Below are positions 1-6,131 of a stretch of 8,270 nucleotides of DNA, piece by piece. The position numbers and the translations under genes are program-made. The first letter of the stretch is position 1. Each line of letters begins with the position of its first letter. The stretch is from Gemmatimonadaceae bacterium (GTDB lineage: Bacteria; Gemmatimonadota; Gemmatimonadetes; Gemmatimonadales; Gemmatimonadaceae), in NCBI GenBank assembly GCA_013813605.1, contig JACCRL010000248.1:1-8270 (forward strand), in the 5' to 3' direction. A model generated the notes under the pieces. That model searched no databases, was not told the DNA's origin, and worked only from the letters and a program-made list of their open reading frames with translations.

Positions 1-87
1 GCGCTGGGCCTGCGCAAAAGCAGTGTTCTGATCGTTCCCGCGATTACGGTCCACGGAGATTTCGGGCGGTTTCTTCTGGGCCGTTAG
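1..87 (+). CDS. C-terminal end of an unidentified protein (partial)
   Basis: Frame 1 is open from the left edge to a TAG at 85-87 and encodes 28 residues, ending in GDFGRFLLGR. The piece mixes hydrophobic residues (VLIVPAITV) with basic ones, as a real protein C-terminus would, and it stops 21 bases before the stop codon of the convergent pruA gene, which is normal gene packing. The fragment is too short to assign a family, and I do not recognise it. The main doubt is whether it is coding at all: a 28-codon open frame in high-GC DNA is not strong evidence on its own. Confidence 0.4.
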   Translation, partial: ALGLRKSSVLIVPAITVHGDFGRFLLGR

Positions 88-105
88 CCGTCCTGTGGAC
101 CGGCT
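86..105. terminator. Possible bidirectional hairpin between convergent genes
   Basis: AGCCGTCC (86-93) can pair with GGACCGGCT (97-105) across a TGT loop, leaving one bulged C. It sits between the stop of the left-edge frame and the stop of pruA, where a shared terminator would be expected. There is no T-run on either side, so intrinsic termination is doubtful. Confidence 0.3.
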
Positions 106-108
106 GGC

Positions 109-1791
109 TCACTCCTCCGCCATGAACGGATACCGGTAGTCCAGCGGTGGAGAGAACGTTTCCTTGATCGTGCGCGGACTAACCCACCGCACGAGGTTGA
201 GCTTCGAGCCGGCCTTGTCGTTCGTGCCCGAGCCGCGTGCTCCACCGAATGGCTGCTGTCCGACGACGGCACCTGTGGGCTTGTCGTTGATGTAGAAATT
301 TCCGGCCGCGTTACGCAGCGCGAGCGCCGCCTGCCGCACATAGGTCTTGTCGCGGCCGAACACGGCGCCGGTGAGCGCGTACGGCGATGTCTCGTCCACG
401 ATCTTCAACGTCTCCTCCCACTTCGCATCGGGATAAACGTGAGCGGTGACGACTGGCCCGAAGATCTCCTCGCACATTAGCTGGAACGCGGGATCCTTTG
501 TCTCGATGAGAGTCGGCTCGATGAAGTAGCCCTTCTCGCCCCGGGCACCGCCGCCGGAAAGAATCTTCGCCTTGGACCGCCCATGCTCGAGGTACTCGCC
601 GATTTTCGTGAACGCCTTCTTGTCGATCACCGCGCCCATGAAGTTCCGGAAGTCGGCGACATCGCCCATCCGGATATCCTTCATGATCGCGATGGTACGG
701 TCGCGCACTTCCGGCCAGATGGACTGAGGGACGTACACCCTGCTCGCCGCTGAGCATTTCTGGCCCTGGTACTCGAATCCGCCACGCGCGATCGCGACTG
801 AAAGCGCCACCGGATCGGCCGACGCATGGGCGACGATGAAATCCTTCCCGCCTGTTTCACCGACGATGCGCGGATACGACTTGTAGCGCGACATGCTGGC
901 GCCGATCGTCTTCCACATGTCGTTGAACACCGGCGTGCTGCCAGTAAAATGCACGCCAGCGAGGTCGCGATGAGCGAGCAAAATGTCGGAGATCGTGCCC
1001 GCATTGCCGGGCACCAAGTTGATCACCCCCGGAGGAAGTCCTGCTTCCTCGAGCAGCTTCATGATGTAGTACGCGCTCAGCATCGAGCTCGACGCCGGCT
1101 TCCACACGACTGTGTTCCCCATCAGTGCCGGCGCGGTCGGCAGGTTGCCGGCTATTGATGTGAAGTTGAATGGCGTGACGGCGTAAACGAAGCCTTCGAG
1201 CGGGCGATAGTCGAGCTGGTTCCACATCGAGTGGTCGCTCTGTGGCTGCTCGTCGTACAGGCTCTGCGCGTAGTGTGGGTTGAAGCGCCAGAAATCGATC
1301 AGCTCGCACGCGGAATCGATTTCCGCCTGGTAAGCCGTCTTCGACTGGCCGAGCATGGTGGCGGCGTTGATTGTCGCCCTCCATGTCGTGGTGAGCAGCT
1401 CGGCTGCCTTGAGGAAAACAGCGGCCCTGTCTTCCCATGGCCATTGTGCCCAGTCGCGCGCCGCTTCCGCGGACGCGGCGACGGCTTTCTCAACGTGCTT
1501 CGGCTCGGCGCGGTGCCAGTCGGCGAGCACGTGACGGTGATTGTGCGGCATCACCGACTGCGCGAGATCGCCGGTCCGGATCTCCTTTCCCCCGATGATG
1601 AGGGGAATGTCGACGCGCTCCGCCGCCATCGACTTGAGCCGTTCCTTGAGCGATGCGCGCTCCGCCGATCCGGGTGCGTAGCTCTTTACCGGTTCGTTGA
1701 CGGGAACGGGCACGCGGCGATTGCCGTTGAATCCGGCAACCGCTTCGGGAGCGCGGGCTTTCGATTTTGGGCGAGCTGCGGACGGAGGCAT
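109..1791 (-). CDS. pruA: L-glutamate gamma-semialdehyde (1-pyrroline-5-carboxylate) dehydrogenase, group 1
   Basis: This NAD-dependent aldehyde dehydrogenase oxidises glutamate semialdehyde, the open form of pyrroline-5-carboxylate, to glutamate in the second step of proline breakdown. The 560-residue protein has the full ALDH architecture: the FNFT segment near 208-211, the FTGS nucleotide-binding motif at 282-285, the general-base Glu312 in GETGGK, the nucleophile Cys346 in GQKCSAASR, and EEIFGPVV at 441-448. The N-terminal NEPVKSYAPGSAERASL and the C-terminal GQQPFGGARGSGTNDK closely resemble animal mitochondrial ALDH4A1 as I remember it, which places it in the stand-alone group-1 family rather than the C-terminal half of PutA. 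No proline dehydrogenase is visible in the window. The ATG at 1791 is preceded by a good Shine-Dalgarno (GAAAGGA, about 7 bases upstream). The first 25 residues are a basic, low-complexity extension. The gene is divergent from the lipoprotein gene. Confidence 0.96.
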   Translation of the reverse strand: MPPSAARPKSKARAPEAVAGFNGNRRVPVPVNEPVKSYAPGSAERASLKERLKSMAAERVDIPLIIGGKEIRTGDLAQSVMPHNHRHVLADWHRAEPKHVEKAVAASAEAARDWAQWPWEDRAAVFLKAAELLTTTWRATINAATMLGQSKTAYQAEIDSACELIDFWRFNPHYAQSLYDEQPQSDHSMWNQLDYRPLEGFVYAVTPFNFTSIAGNLPTAPALMGNTVVWKPASSSMLSAYYIMKLLEEAGLPPGVINLVPGNAGTISDILLAHRDLAGVHFTGSTPVFNDMWKTIGASMSRYKSYPRIVGETGGKDFIVAHASADPVALSVAIARGGFEYQGQKCSAASRVYVPQSIWPEVRDRTIAIMKDIRMGDVADFRNFMGAVIDKKAFTKIGEYLEHGRSKAKILSGGGARGEKGYFIEPTLIETKDPAFQLMCEEIFGPVVTAHVYPDAKWEETLKIVDETSPYALTGAVFGRDKTYVRQAALALRNAAGNFYINDKPTGAVVGQQPFGGARGSGTNDKAGSKLNLVRWVSPRTIKETFSPPLDYRYPFMAEE

Positions 1792-1853
1792 TTCGATATC
1801 CTTTCGAGCTTGAGCGGTTGGCGAAAGATACGTTTTTTATCCGGTACGACGAA

Positions 1854-1885
1854 CCCCCGCGGCCTTCTCCCCCGCGGTGCGGGGG
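1854..1885. repeat. GC-rich direct repeat and hairpin in the divergent spacer
   Basis: CCCCCGCGG occurs at 1854-1862 and again at 1869-1877. The second copy forms a perfect 7-bp hairpin: CCCCCGC (1869-1875), loop GGT, GCGGGGG (1879-1885). The G-rich right arm is also the only Shine-Dalgarno-like sequence before the lipoprotein gene, so folding would hide it. It could equally be a small intergenic palindromic repeat of the kind scattered through high-GC genomes. The rest of the pruA/lipoprotein spacer has only weak promoter-like matches. Confidence 0.5.
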
Positions 1886-1898
1886 GCTAATGTGCGGA

Positions 1899-2666
1899 AT
1901 GTCTCCGCAACTCCGCGCTGTGTCGTTCGCCGCTGTACTGATCGTTGCCGCGTGCGACAGGCCTCCGGTGGAATGGGATGATGTCCGGTACGAGCCCCCA
2001 CCTGCTCCCGCACGAGTAAGGGGGGCCGCACTTGGAATCCCGGTCCCGGCAATTCCTGGGACGGTGAGCCCGTGCCTCCGCTCGGTGACGCTGGCGGCAG
2101 CGGAGAAGTCGCTCGCGCGCGCATGGTGGGTCGCGAGAGCGGACAGCAGCGTCGTGCTGGCGGTGCAGCTTTCGACCGACGGCCTCTCGTGGTCACCTGG
2201 CCTCGTCGTAGACGCGCGCGACCGCGGCGGGCGCGGATGCGCGAGACCGGACGCATCCGTGTTTCTCGATCCACGCAGCAGCTACCTGCACCTTGCCTAC
2301 TTCATCGAGCCGGCGGACGGGGCGGGGGTTTTCTTCTCGCACTCGATGGACGGCGGCGCGATGTTCCACGAACCGGTGCCGGTGGTGTATGGCGCCACGC
2401 CCTCGGCGGCGAGCGTCGCGGGGCGGGGCGATAACGTCGCCATCGCCCACGAAGATCCCAACTCCACCCGGCGCGAGCTGTCGCTCGCCCTCTCGCGAAC
2501 CGCCGGCCACATCTTCGAGCAGAGGCTGGATGTGAATCCCGAAGGAATCGAGGGGATTCGCCCGCTGGTGAGCATCGACGGCGATCGTGTCACAGTGAGG
2601 TGGAGGCCGCCGTCGTCACTCGGTGACTCCGTGACGGCGGTGCGCGCCGGGCACTGGCGGCGGTAG
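1899..2666 (+). CDS. Putative lipoprotein with BNR/sialidase-like repeat motifs, function unknown
   Basis: I do not recognise this protein as a named family. From the ATG at 1899 it is 255 residues and begins MSPQLRAVSFAAVLIVAAC, a short basic n-region and hydrophobic core ending in a lipobox (VAAC), so Cys19 should be lipidated and the protein anchored in a membrane facing the periplasm. The mature part has BNR-like Asp-box motifs: STDGLSW at 92-98, SHSMDGGAMF at 147-156, and a degenerate SRTAGHIF near 199-206. These suggest a beta-propeller-like fold related to sialidase-type proteins, but 255 residues is short for a complete propeller and no catalytic residues can be assigned. An alternative in-frame ATG lies at 1890; the frame also runs back into pruA, which I regard as non-coding. 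It ends 29 bases before nfo and is probably co-transcribed with it. Confidence 0.75.
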   Translation: MSPQLRAVSFAAVLIVAACDRPPVEWDDVRYEPPPAPARVRGAALGIPVPAIPGTVSPCLRSVTLAAAEKSLARAWWVARADSSVVLAVQLSTDGLSWSPGLVVDARDRGGRGCARPDASVFLDPRSSYLHLAYFIEPADGAGVFFSHSMDGGAMFHEPVPVVYGATPSAASVAGRGDNVAIAHEDPNSTRRELSLALSRTAGHIFEQRLDVNPEGIEGIRPLVSIDGDRVTVRWRPPSSLGDSVTAVRAGHWRR

Positions 2667-2695
2667 ACGGTAGAGGATTTGCAAGAGCGCCGGGC

Positions 2696-3577
2696 ATGAC
2701 CCGCTTCATCGGCGCGCACACGATCGACAATGGCGGCATCCACATGGCCGTCCGCCGCGCCGGCAGCGCCGGCATGACGGCCCTCCAGGTCTTCACCGCC
2801 ATTCCAAAGTTTTACGGCGACAAGTCGAAGATCAATCCGGAAAGAGTCGTGCGCTTCAGGGACGCGCTCGCGAAGACGAAGATCAAGCCGGAAAATGTGG
2901 TCGTACACGCGGCGTACGTGCTGAGCGTCGCCACTCCCGACGACGACAAATGGGCACGGGCCAGCGCTGGGCTGGCGAAAGAGATGGAGCGCTCCAGCAC
3001 GCTCGGCGCTGGCTCCGTGTGCTTTCATCCCGGCTCTGCCGGAACAAGCGAGCGGTCGGCCTCGGCGAAGCGAATCGCGAAGGCGATCGTACATGCGCTC
3101 GGGACAGTGGAGTCGGAGACGCGCCTGCTCGTGGAGAACACCGCCGGCGCGGGTCAGACGATGGGGAGGACCGCCGACGAAGTCGCCGAAATCCTCTCGC
3201 ACGTGCCGAAGTCGCTCCGCCCGCGCACCGGCTACGGACTGGATACCTGCCACCTGTTCGCCTCCGGTTATGACCTCCGGGAGTCGAAGCAGATTCTCAC
3301 CGCCATACTCGACGACTTCGAGGAGAAGGCGGGAGAGCCGCCGTCGTTTTTCCACCTCAACGACAGTGAAGGAGAGCTCGGATCGAACCGGGATCGCCAC
3401 GCCCTTCTCGGTGAGGGTCAGATAGGGGGGAAGCCGTTCGAGTGGCTGATGGGAGACAAGCGGACGCAGGGGATTCCCCTGATCCTGGAGACGCCACAGC
3501 AGAACTACGACATCGCCGATGACGACGATTCGGCCGATCCCTACGACGTCCGGATGATGAAGCTCCTCTCCGGATAG
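2696..3577 (+). CDS. nfo: Endonuclease IV (AP endonuclease family 2)
   Basis: This enzyme cleaves DNA 5' of abasic sites and removes blocked 3' ends in base excision repair, using a three-metal zinc centre in a TIM barrel. The 293-residue protein is close to the usual family length. All nine metal ligands known for the E. coli enzyme can be placed: His71 (VVHAAYV), His111 (FHPGSA), Glu147 (VENTAGAG), Asp183 and His186 (GLDTCHLFASGYD), His220 (FHLNDSEGELGS), Asp233 and His235 (NRDRHALLGEG), and Glu265 (ILETP). It should therefore be active. The N-terminal GAHTIDNGG is a variant of the usual GAHVSxxGG. The ATG at 2696 has only a weak upstream purine tract (AAGAG), so translation may depend partly on the upstream lipoprotein gene. 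The C-terminus carries an acidic patch (DIADDDDSAD). Confidence 0.95.
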   Translation: MTRFIGAHTIDNGGIHMAVRRAGSAGMTALQVFTAIPKFYGDKSKINPERVVRFRDALAKTKIKPENVVVHAAYVLSVATPDDDKWARASAGLAKEMERSSTLGAGSVCFHPGSAGTSERSASAKRIAKAIVHALGTVESETRLLVENTAGAGQTMGRTADEVAEILSHVPKSLRPRTGYGLDTCHLFASGYDLRESKQILTAILDDFEEKAGEPPSFFHLNDSEGELGSNRDRHALLGEGQIGGKPFEWLMGDKRTQGIPLILETPQQNYDIADDDDSADPYDVRMMKLLSG

Positions 3578-3588
3578 TTGCGTTTCCC

Positions 3589-3614
3589 ATAGGGGAAATC
3601 TTCATTTTCCCTAT
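3589..3614. other. 11-bp palindrome with CTTC loop: terminator or operator
   Basis: ATAGGGGAAAT (3589-3599) pairs with ATTTTCCCTAT (3604-3614) around a CTTC tetraloop, with a single G-T pair at 3595/3608. A competing 6-bp stem uses TTTCCC at 3583-3588. It begins 12 bases after the nfo stop, where a terminator would be expected, but it has no T-run after it. It overlaps the -35 position of the candidate promoter for the SWIB gene, so an operator role is also possible. Confidence 0.5.
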
Positions 3615-3639
3615 TGCGCCTGTGTTGTGACGCTATACT
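3611..3639 (+). promoter_or_regulatory. Candidate sigma70-type promoter for the SWIB gene
   Basis: TATACT at 3634-3639 matches the -10 consensus at five of six positions and lies 69 bases before the SWIB start. The hexamer at the ideal 17-base spacing (CTATTG, 3611-3616) is a poor -35; TTGCGC at 3614-3619 matches better but leaves only 14 bases. The call rests on the -10 box and on the change in gene function after nfo. The resulting leader would be about 60 bases. Confidence 0.45.
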
Positions 3640-3707
3640 TTCCTCCCCTGACGGACAAGCGTTTCACCTCTGTACCAATCGCTTCCGATCACCAACCAGG
3701 AGACAAG

Positions 3708-4118
3708 ATGGCAGCTAAAAAGAAGAGCGGAGCACGGAAGTCCTCGTCAAAGAAGTCTTCGGCCCGTAAGTCTTCGTCGTCGCGCAAGACCACGAAGAAG
3801 AGCACCGCCAAGAAGGGCGGTCGCAAGGCCTCCCGCAAGAAGTCGTCGTCCGGCAAGAAGCGCACGCCCAATGCGGCGTTCATGAAGCCGATGATGCCGA
3901 GCAGCGATCTTGCCAACGTCGTTGGCAGCTCCCCGATGCCGCGCACCGAAGTCACCAAGAAACTCTGGGCGTACATCAAGCGTAAGGGACTTCAGGATGC
4001 GAAGAACCGCCGCATGATCAACGCCGACGAGAACCTCCGTCCGATCTTCGGCGGCACAAGACAGGTCTCCATGTTCGAGATGACCAGACTGGTCAACAAA
4101 CACCTGAGGAATACCTAG
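3708..4118 (+). CDS. SWIB/MDM2-domain protein with histone-H1-like basic tail
   Basis: This 136-residue protein has two parts. Residues 1-52 are a disordered tail containing 17 Lys, 6 Arg and 15 Ser, with recurring KKSS and RKSS blocks that resemble bacterial histone-H1-like proteins and should bind DNA non-specifically. Residues 57-135 form a SWIB domain, recognisable from the MPRTEVTKKLWAYIKRKGLQDAKNRRMINADENLRPIF region and the closing VSMFEMTRLVNKHL. SWIB domains occur in eukaryotic SWI/SNF subunits and in bacteria such as Chlamydia, where they appear alone or fused to topoisomerase. A role in nucleoid organisation or transcription is an inference; the precise function is unknown. The ATG at 3708 is favoured over an upstream in-frame GTG at 3627 because AGGAGA lies 4 bases before it and the family begins with the basic tail. 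Confidence 0.9.
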   Translation: MAAKKKSGARKSSSKKSSARKSSSSRKTTKKSTAKKGGRKASRKKSSSGKKRTPNAAFMKPMMPSSDLANVVGSSPMPRTEVTKKLWAYIKRKGLQDAKNRRMINADENLRPIFGGTRQVSMFEMTRLVNKHLRNT

Positions 4119-4123
4119 GCTCC

Positions 4124-4909
4124 TTGGCAACCTCGCATGAAAGGGGGCGCGCCCAAAAGGCGCGCCCCTTTGCGCAGCGGTCCGCCGCTCGAGTGGTGTG
4201 GGAGAACGTGAAAGCGTTCGCCGGCGCTGTCGCGATCTTCCTCGTGCTGCGCATCTTCCTCATCGAAGCGTACCGCATCCCGTCGGGCAGCATGATACCG
4301 ACGCTGCTGATCGGCGACTGGCTGTTCGTCAACAAGGCGATTTATGGTCCGCACATCCCCTTTACCGACATCAATCTTCCCGGGTATCGCGACCCGCGGC
4401 GCGGCGATGTCGTAGTGTTCAAGTCGCCCTACCAGAGCGACGAAGCGGAACGTGGCGCCGACCCGACGCCGACGCTGGTGAAGCGCATGGTGGGCGAGCC
4501 CGGCGACACCCTGTTCATGCGCCGCGGTGTGCTGCACGTGAATGGAATCGCGCAGCGCCAGGGCTTCGGCACCTCGGGACCGCCGAGTCCGGAGGCGGCG
4601 AACGAGGTCAGCCCGCTCTTCGACTGGCAGAAGAAAGCCGGCCTCAGGTCTTCGCGCTTCGGCGCCGCGCCGGCCCAGCCGACGCACGACAACTGGGGCC
4701 CGCTCGTCGTACCGGAGCGGCTCATCTTCATGATGGGCGACAGCCGCTACAACTCCAAGGACAGCCGTTACTGGGGATTCGTGCCGCGTGAGAACGTGCG
4801 TGGCCGCCCGCTCTTCGTGTATTACGCGTACAACGCCGACGACAGCGACAGTCCGCTGCCGATGTTCACCGACATCCGCTGGGGCCGCATCGGCCACTGG
4901 ATCCGCTAG
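4124..4909 (+). CDS. lepB: Signal peptidase I
   Basis: This membrane-bound serine protease removes signal peptides from proteins exported by Sec or Tat. In the 261-residue numbering there is one clear transmembrane segment at about 31-49, then the nucleophile Ser56 in RIPSGSMIPTLL, the general-base Lys120 in LVKRMVGEPGD, and the box E sequence GDSRYNSKDSRYWGFVP at 205-221. The catalytic dyad is therefore intact. A region of about 70 residues separates the Lys box from box E, within the range for this family. The start is uncertain. The frame begins with TTG at 4124, 5 bases after the SWIB stop, with GAGGA 13 bases upstream, but these first codons span a strong hairpin (4141-4171). GTG codons at 4193, 4196 and 4208 would also keep the membrane segment, although none has a clear Shine-Dalgarno. 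The gene is probably expressed from the SWIB promoter. Confidence 0.95.
   Translation: MATSHERGRAQKARPFAQRSAARVVWENVKAFAGAVAIFLVLRIFLIEAYRIPSGSMIPTLLIGDWLFVNKAIYGPHIPFTDINLPGYRDPRRGDVVVFKSPYQSDEAERGADPTPTLVKRMVGEPGDTLFMRRGVLHVNGIAQRQGFGTSGPPSPEAANEVSPLFDWQKKAGLRSSRFGAAPAQPTHDNWGPLVVPERLIFMMGDSRYNSKDSRYWGFVPRENVRGRPLFVYYAYNADDSDSPLPMFTDIRWGRIGHWIR
4141..4171 (+). terminator. Strong GC hairpin with short T tail after the SWIB gene
   Basis: AAGGGGGCGCGCC (4141-4153) pairs with GGCGCGCCCCTTT (4159-4171) around a CAAAA loop, giving 13 bp with one G-T pair. It starts 23 bases after the SWIB stop and ends in TTT, which is the form of an intrinsic terminator or attenuator. It lies within the longest possible lepB frame, so either lepB starts further down or it is read through. 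Confidence 0.6.
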
Positions 4910-4918
4910 CTCAGCGGA
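4902..4918 (+). terminator. Small hairpin at the end of lepB
   Basis: TCCGCT (4902-4907) pairs with AGCGGA (4913-4918) across AGCTC, spanning the lepB stop codon, and is followed by AAATTT. Six base pairs and a poor T tail make it a weak terminator at best. Confidence 0.3.
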
Positions 4919-4926
4919 AATTTCCA

Positions 4927-4954
4927 TAGACAGGCGGCGGCCTCACAGTACATT
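4927..4954 (+). promoter_or_regulatory. Candidate promoter for the membrane-protein gene, near-leaderless
   Basis: TAGACA (4927-4932; five of six bases of TTGACA) and TACATT (4949-4954; four of six of TATAAT) are separated by 16 bases. Transcription would start near 4961, only a few bases before the ATG at 4965, giving a leaderless or nearly leaderless message. The absence of a good Shine-Dalgarno before that ATG fits this idea. Confidence 0.35.
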
Positions 4955-4964
4955 GGGGCGTTGA

Positions 4965-5576
4965 ATGGCGCGCCCTAATTCATCTTTGTCCCCGCCACCC
5001 GGGCCCGACAGGCGCAGGCCGCCTTACCATCCGAGTGAGTGGGACCTCAACGAGCCGGCGAGCTTCACGCGCATCGCCCGCTCGCCGGTAGAGCTCGCGC
5101 TCCTCACGGGTGTGGTGATGCGGATGTTTCGCGCCGTCGTCCTCACGCACGGCTCTCCGACCAGCAACGTCTACCTCGGGGCGTCGCTCGTCATCGGGAC
5201 GATCTTCCTGCTCGGCATGGCGACGCTTCACCTCGGCCGGTTTCCCGTGCGCGACTGGCCGTGGCGTGCCGGCCTATTCGCGGTCTTCGAGACGGTGGGC
5301 GAGATGGCGACCAGCCTGCTTCTCATCGTGCTGCACCGAGAGCCGTGGGGAACGGCGCGCGCCGAGTTTCACGACTGGCAGCCGATGGCGCGCGGAGTGT
5401 TTTTCTGGCGTCTGGTCGCAGTGCTCACCTTCGCGCTGCTGCTCGGCGCCGTCGTGCAGGTGGTGCGCGGGCGGATGTTGCGAAAGCCGGAGGAGGAGGG
5501 TGGCGGGAAGGTGTCCGAGGGGCAGCCGTTCATCGAGCGGAGACAGCGCGAGGAATTCGAGTCGCGCAAGCGCTGA
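4965..5576 (+). CDS. Membrane protein of unknown function, about four helices
   Basis: I do not recognise the family. The 203-residue protein has a proline- and arginine-rich N-terminus (PPPGPDRRRPP at 10-20), then hydrophobic stretches at about 41-61 (weaker), 68-90, 102-124 and 145-167, and a charged C-terminal tail of about 35 residues (RKPEEEGGG, then ERRQREEFESRKR) that should be cytosolic. There are no visible catalytic motifs, cysteine pairs or ligand signatures. A conserved-looking FETVGEMATSLLL segment in the third helix contains two acidic residues within the membrane region, which could matter functionally. It follows lepB after 55 bases and precedes the bacilliredoxin gene by about 97 bases, so it may have its own promoter. 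Coding potential is supported by the helix pattern and by continuous length. Confidence 0.75.
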   Translation: MARPNSSLSPPPGPDRRRPPYHPSEWDLNEPASFTRIARSPVELALLTGVVMRMFRAVVLTHGSPTSNVYLGASLVIGTIFLLGMATLHLGRFPVRDWPWRAGLFAVFETVGEMATSLLLIVLHREPWGTARAEFHDWQPMARGVFFWRLVAVLTFALLLGAVVQVVRGRMLRKPEEEGGGKVSEGQPFIERRQREEFESRKR

Positions 5577-5618
5577 CTCCGGCCGGGGTGAGCAACGGGC
5601 GCACATGTTATCATTGAT

Positions 5619-5639
5619 GGAGGCGGCAGCGCCGCTTCC
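5619..5639 (+). other. 9-bp hairpin upstream of the bacilliredoxin gene
   Basis: GGAGGCGGC (5619-5627) pairs with GCCGCTTCC (5631-5639) around an AGC loop, with one G-T pair. It starts 42 bases after the membrane-protein stop and ends 34 bases before the bacilliredoxin start. It may be a terminator without a T tail or a leader structure; the sequence alone does not decide. Confidence 0.4.
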
Positions 5640-5673
5640 AGAATTCATCGAGTGACATTGAGAGGGAATGCAC

Positions 5674-6105
5674 ATGTACGACGAGAGATACGTGACACCG
5701 ATGCGGCAGGAGCTCACCCAGCTCGGCATCACCGAGATGCGCACCCCCGAAGAAGTCGATGCGAAGCTCAAGAGCGCGCAGGGCACGACGCTCGTGGTCG
5801 TGAACTCGGTGTGCGGCTGCGCGGCGCGCAACGCCCGGCCGGCGGTGGCGCAGGCGATCAAGGGCGACGTAAAGCCGGATTCACTGACGACGGTTTTCGC
5901 CGGACAGGACATCGAGGCGGTGAAGCGGGCACGCAGCTACTTCACGGGGTACGGACCGTCGTCGCCGCAAATCGCCCTCCTCAAGGATGGGCAGGTCGTG
6001 TTCATGCTCGAGCGGCACCAGATCGAGGGGCGGTCGGCGGGAGAGATCGCACTGGATCTGGAGGGAGCATTCTCGAAGTTCTGTGAGAATGGAGCGGCGG
6101 CCTGA
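5674..6105 (+). CDS. Bacilliredoxin family protein (BrxA/BrxB, YphP/YqiW type)
   Basis: Members of this thioredoxin-fold family reduce mixed disulfides between proteins and bacillithiol, and have weak disulfide isomerase activity. The protein carries the family hallmark VNSVCGCAARNARPA, with Cys47 and Cys49 of the CGC active site, the downstream TTVFAGQD motif, SSPQ with the probable cis-proline, and RHQIEG near the end. These match Bacillus YphP as I remember it over nearly the whole length. At 143 residues it is a normal size. A third cysteine (Cys137) lies near the C-terminus. The ATG at 5674 is preferred to the one at 5668 because AGAGGGA (5661-5667) is 6 bases upstream, whereas it abuts the earlier codon. 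The presence of this family hints at bacillithiol or a similar low-molecular-weight thiol, but no biosynthetic genes are in view. Confidence 0.93.
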   Translation: MYDERYVTPMRQELTQLGITEMRTPEEVDAKLKSAQGTTLVVVNSVCGCAARNARPAVAQAIKGDVKPDSLTTVFAGQDIEAVKRARSYFTGYGPSSPQIALLKDGQVVFMLERHQIEGRSAGEIALDLEGAFSKFCENGAAA

Positions 6106-6131
6106 CGGCCACTGCGTAACTGCCCCTGCTA

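Noticed and set aside
1231..1890. 219-codon plus-strand frame within pruA
   Set aside because: It is antisense to a fully conserved aldehyde dehydrogenase, has no independent start signal and no recognisable motif.
2297..3400. 367-codon open frame on the minus strand opposite the lipoprotein and nfo
   Set aside because: The nfo strand has all nine metal ligands in place. The antisense product is an Arg-, Gly- and His-rich composition typical of GC-rich shadow frames, with no recognisable domain.
3708..3863. Repeated AAGAAGTCTTCG-like units suggesting a tandem DNA repeat
   Set aside because: They are codon-level repetition of the Lys/Ser-rich tail of the SWIB protein, in frame throughout, rather than a separate repeat array.
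4115..4927. 270-codon open frame on the minus strand opposite lepB
   Set aside because: Signal peptidase I on the plus strand is certain, and the antisense frame is a low-complexity Arg/Ala/Val-rich shadow.
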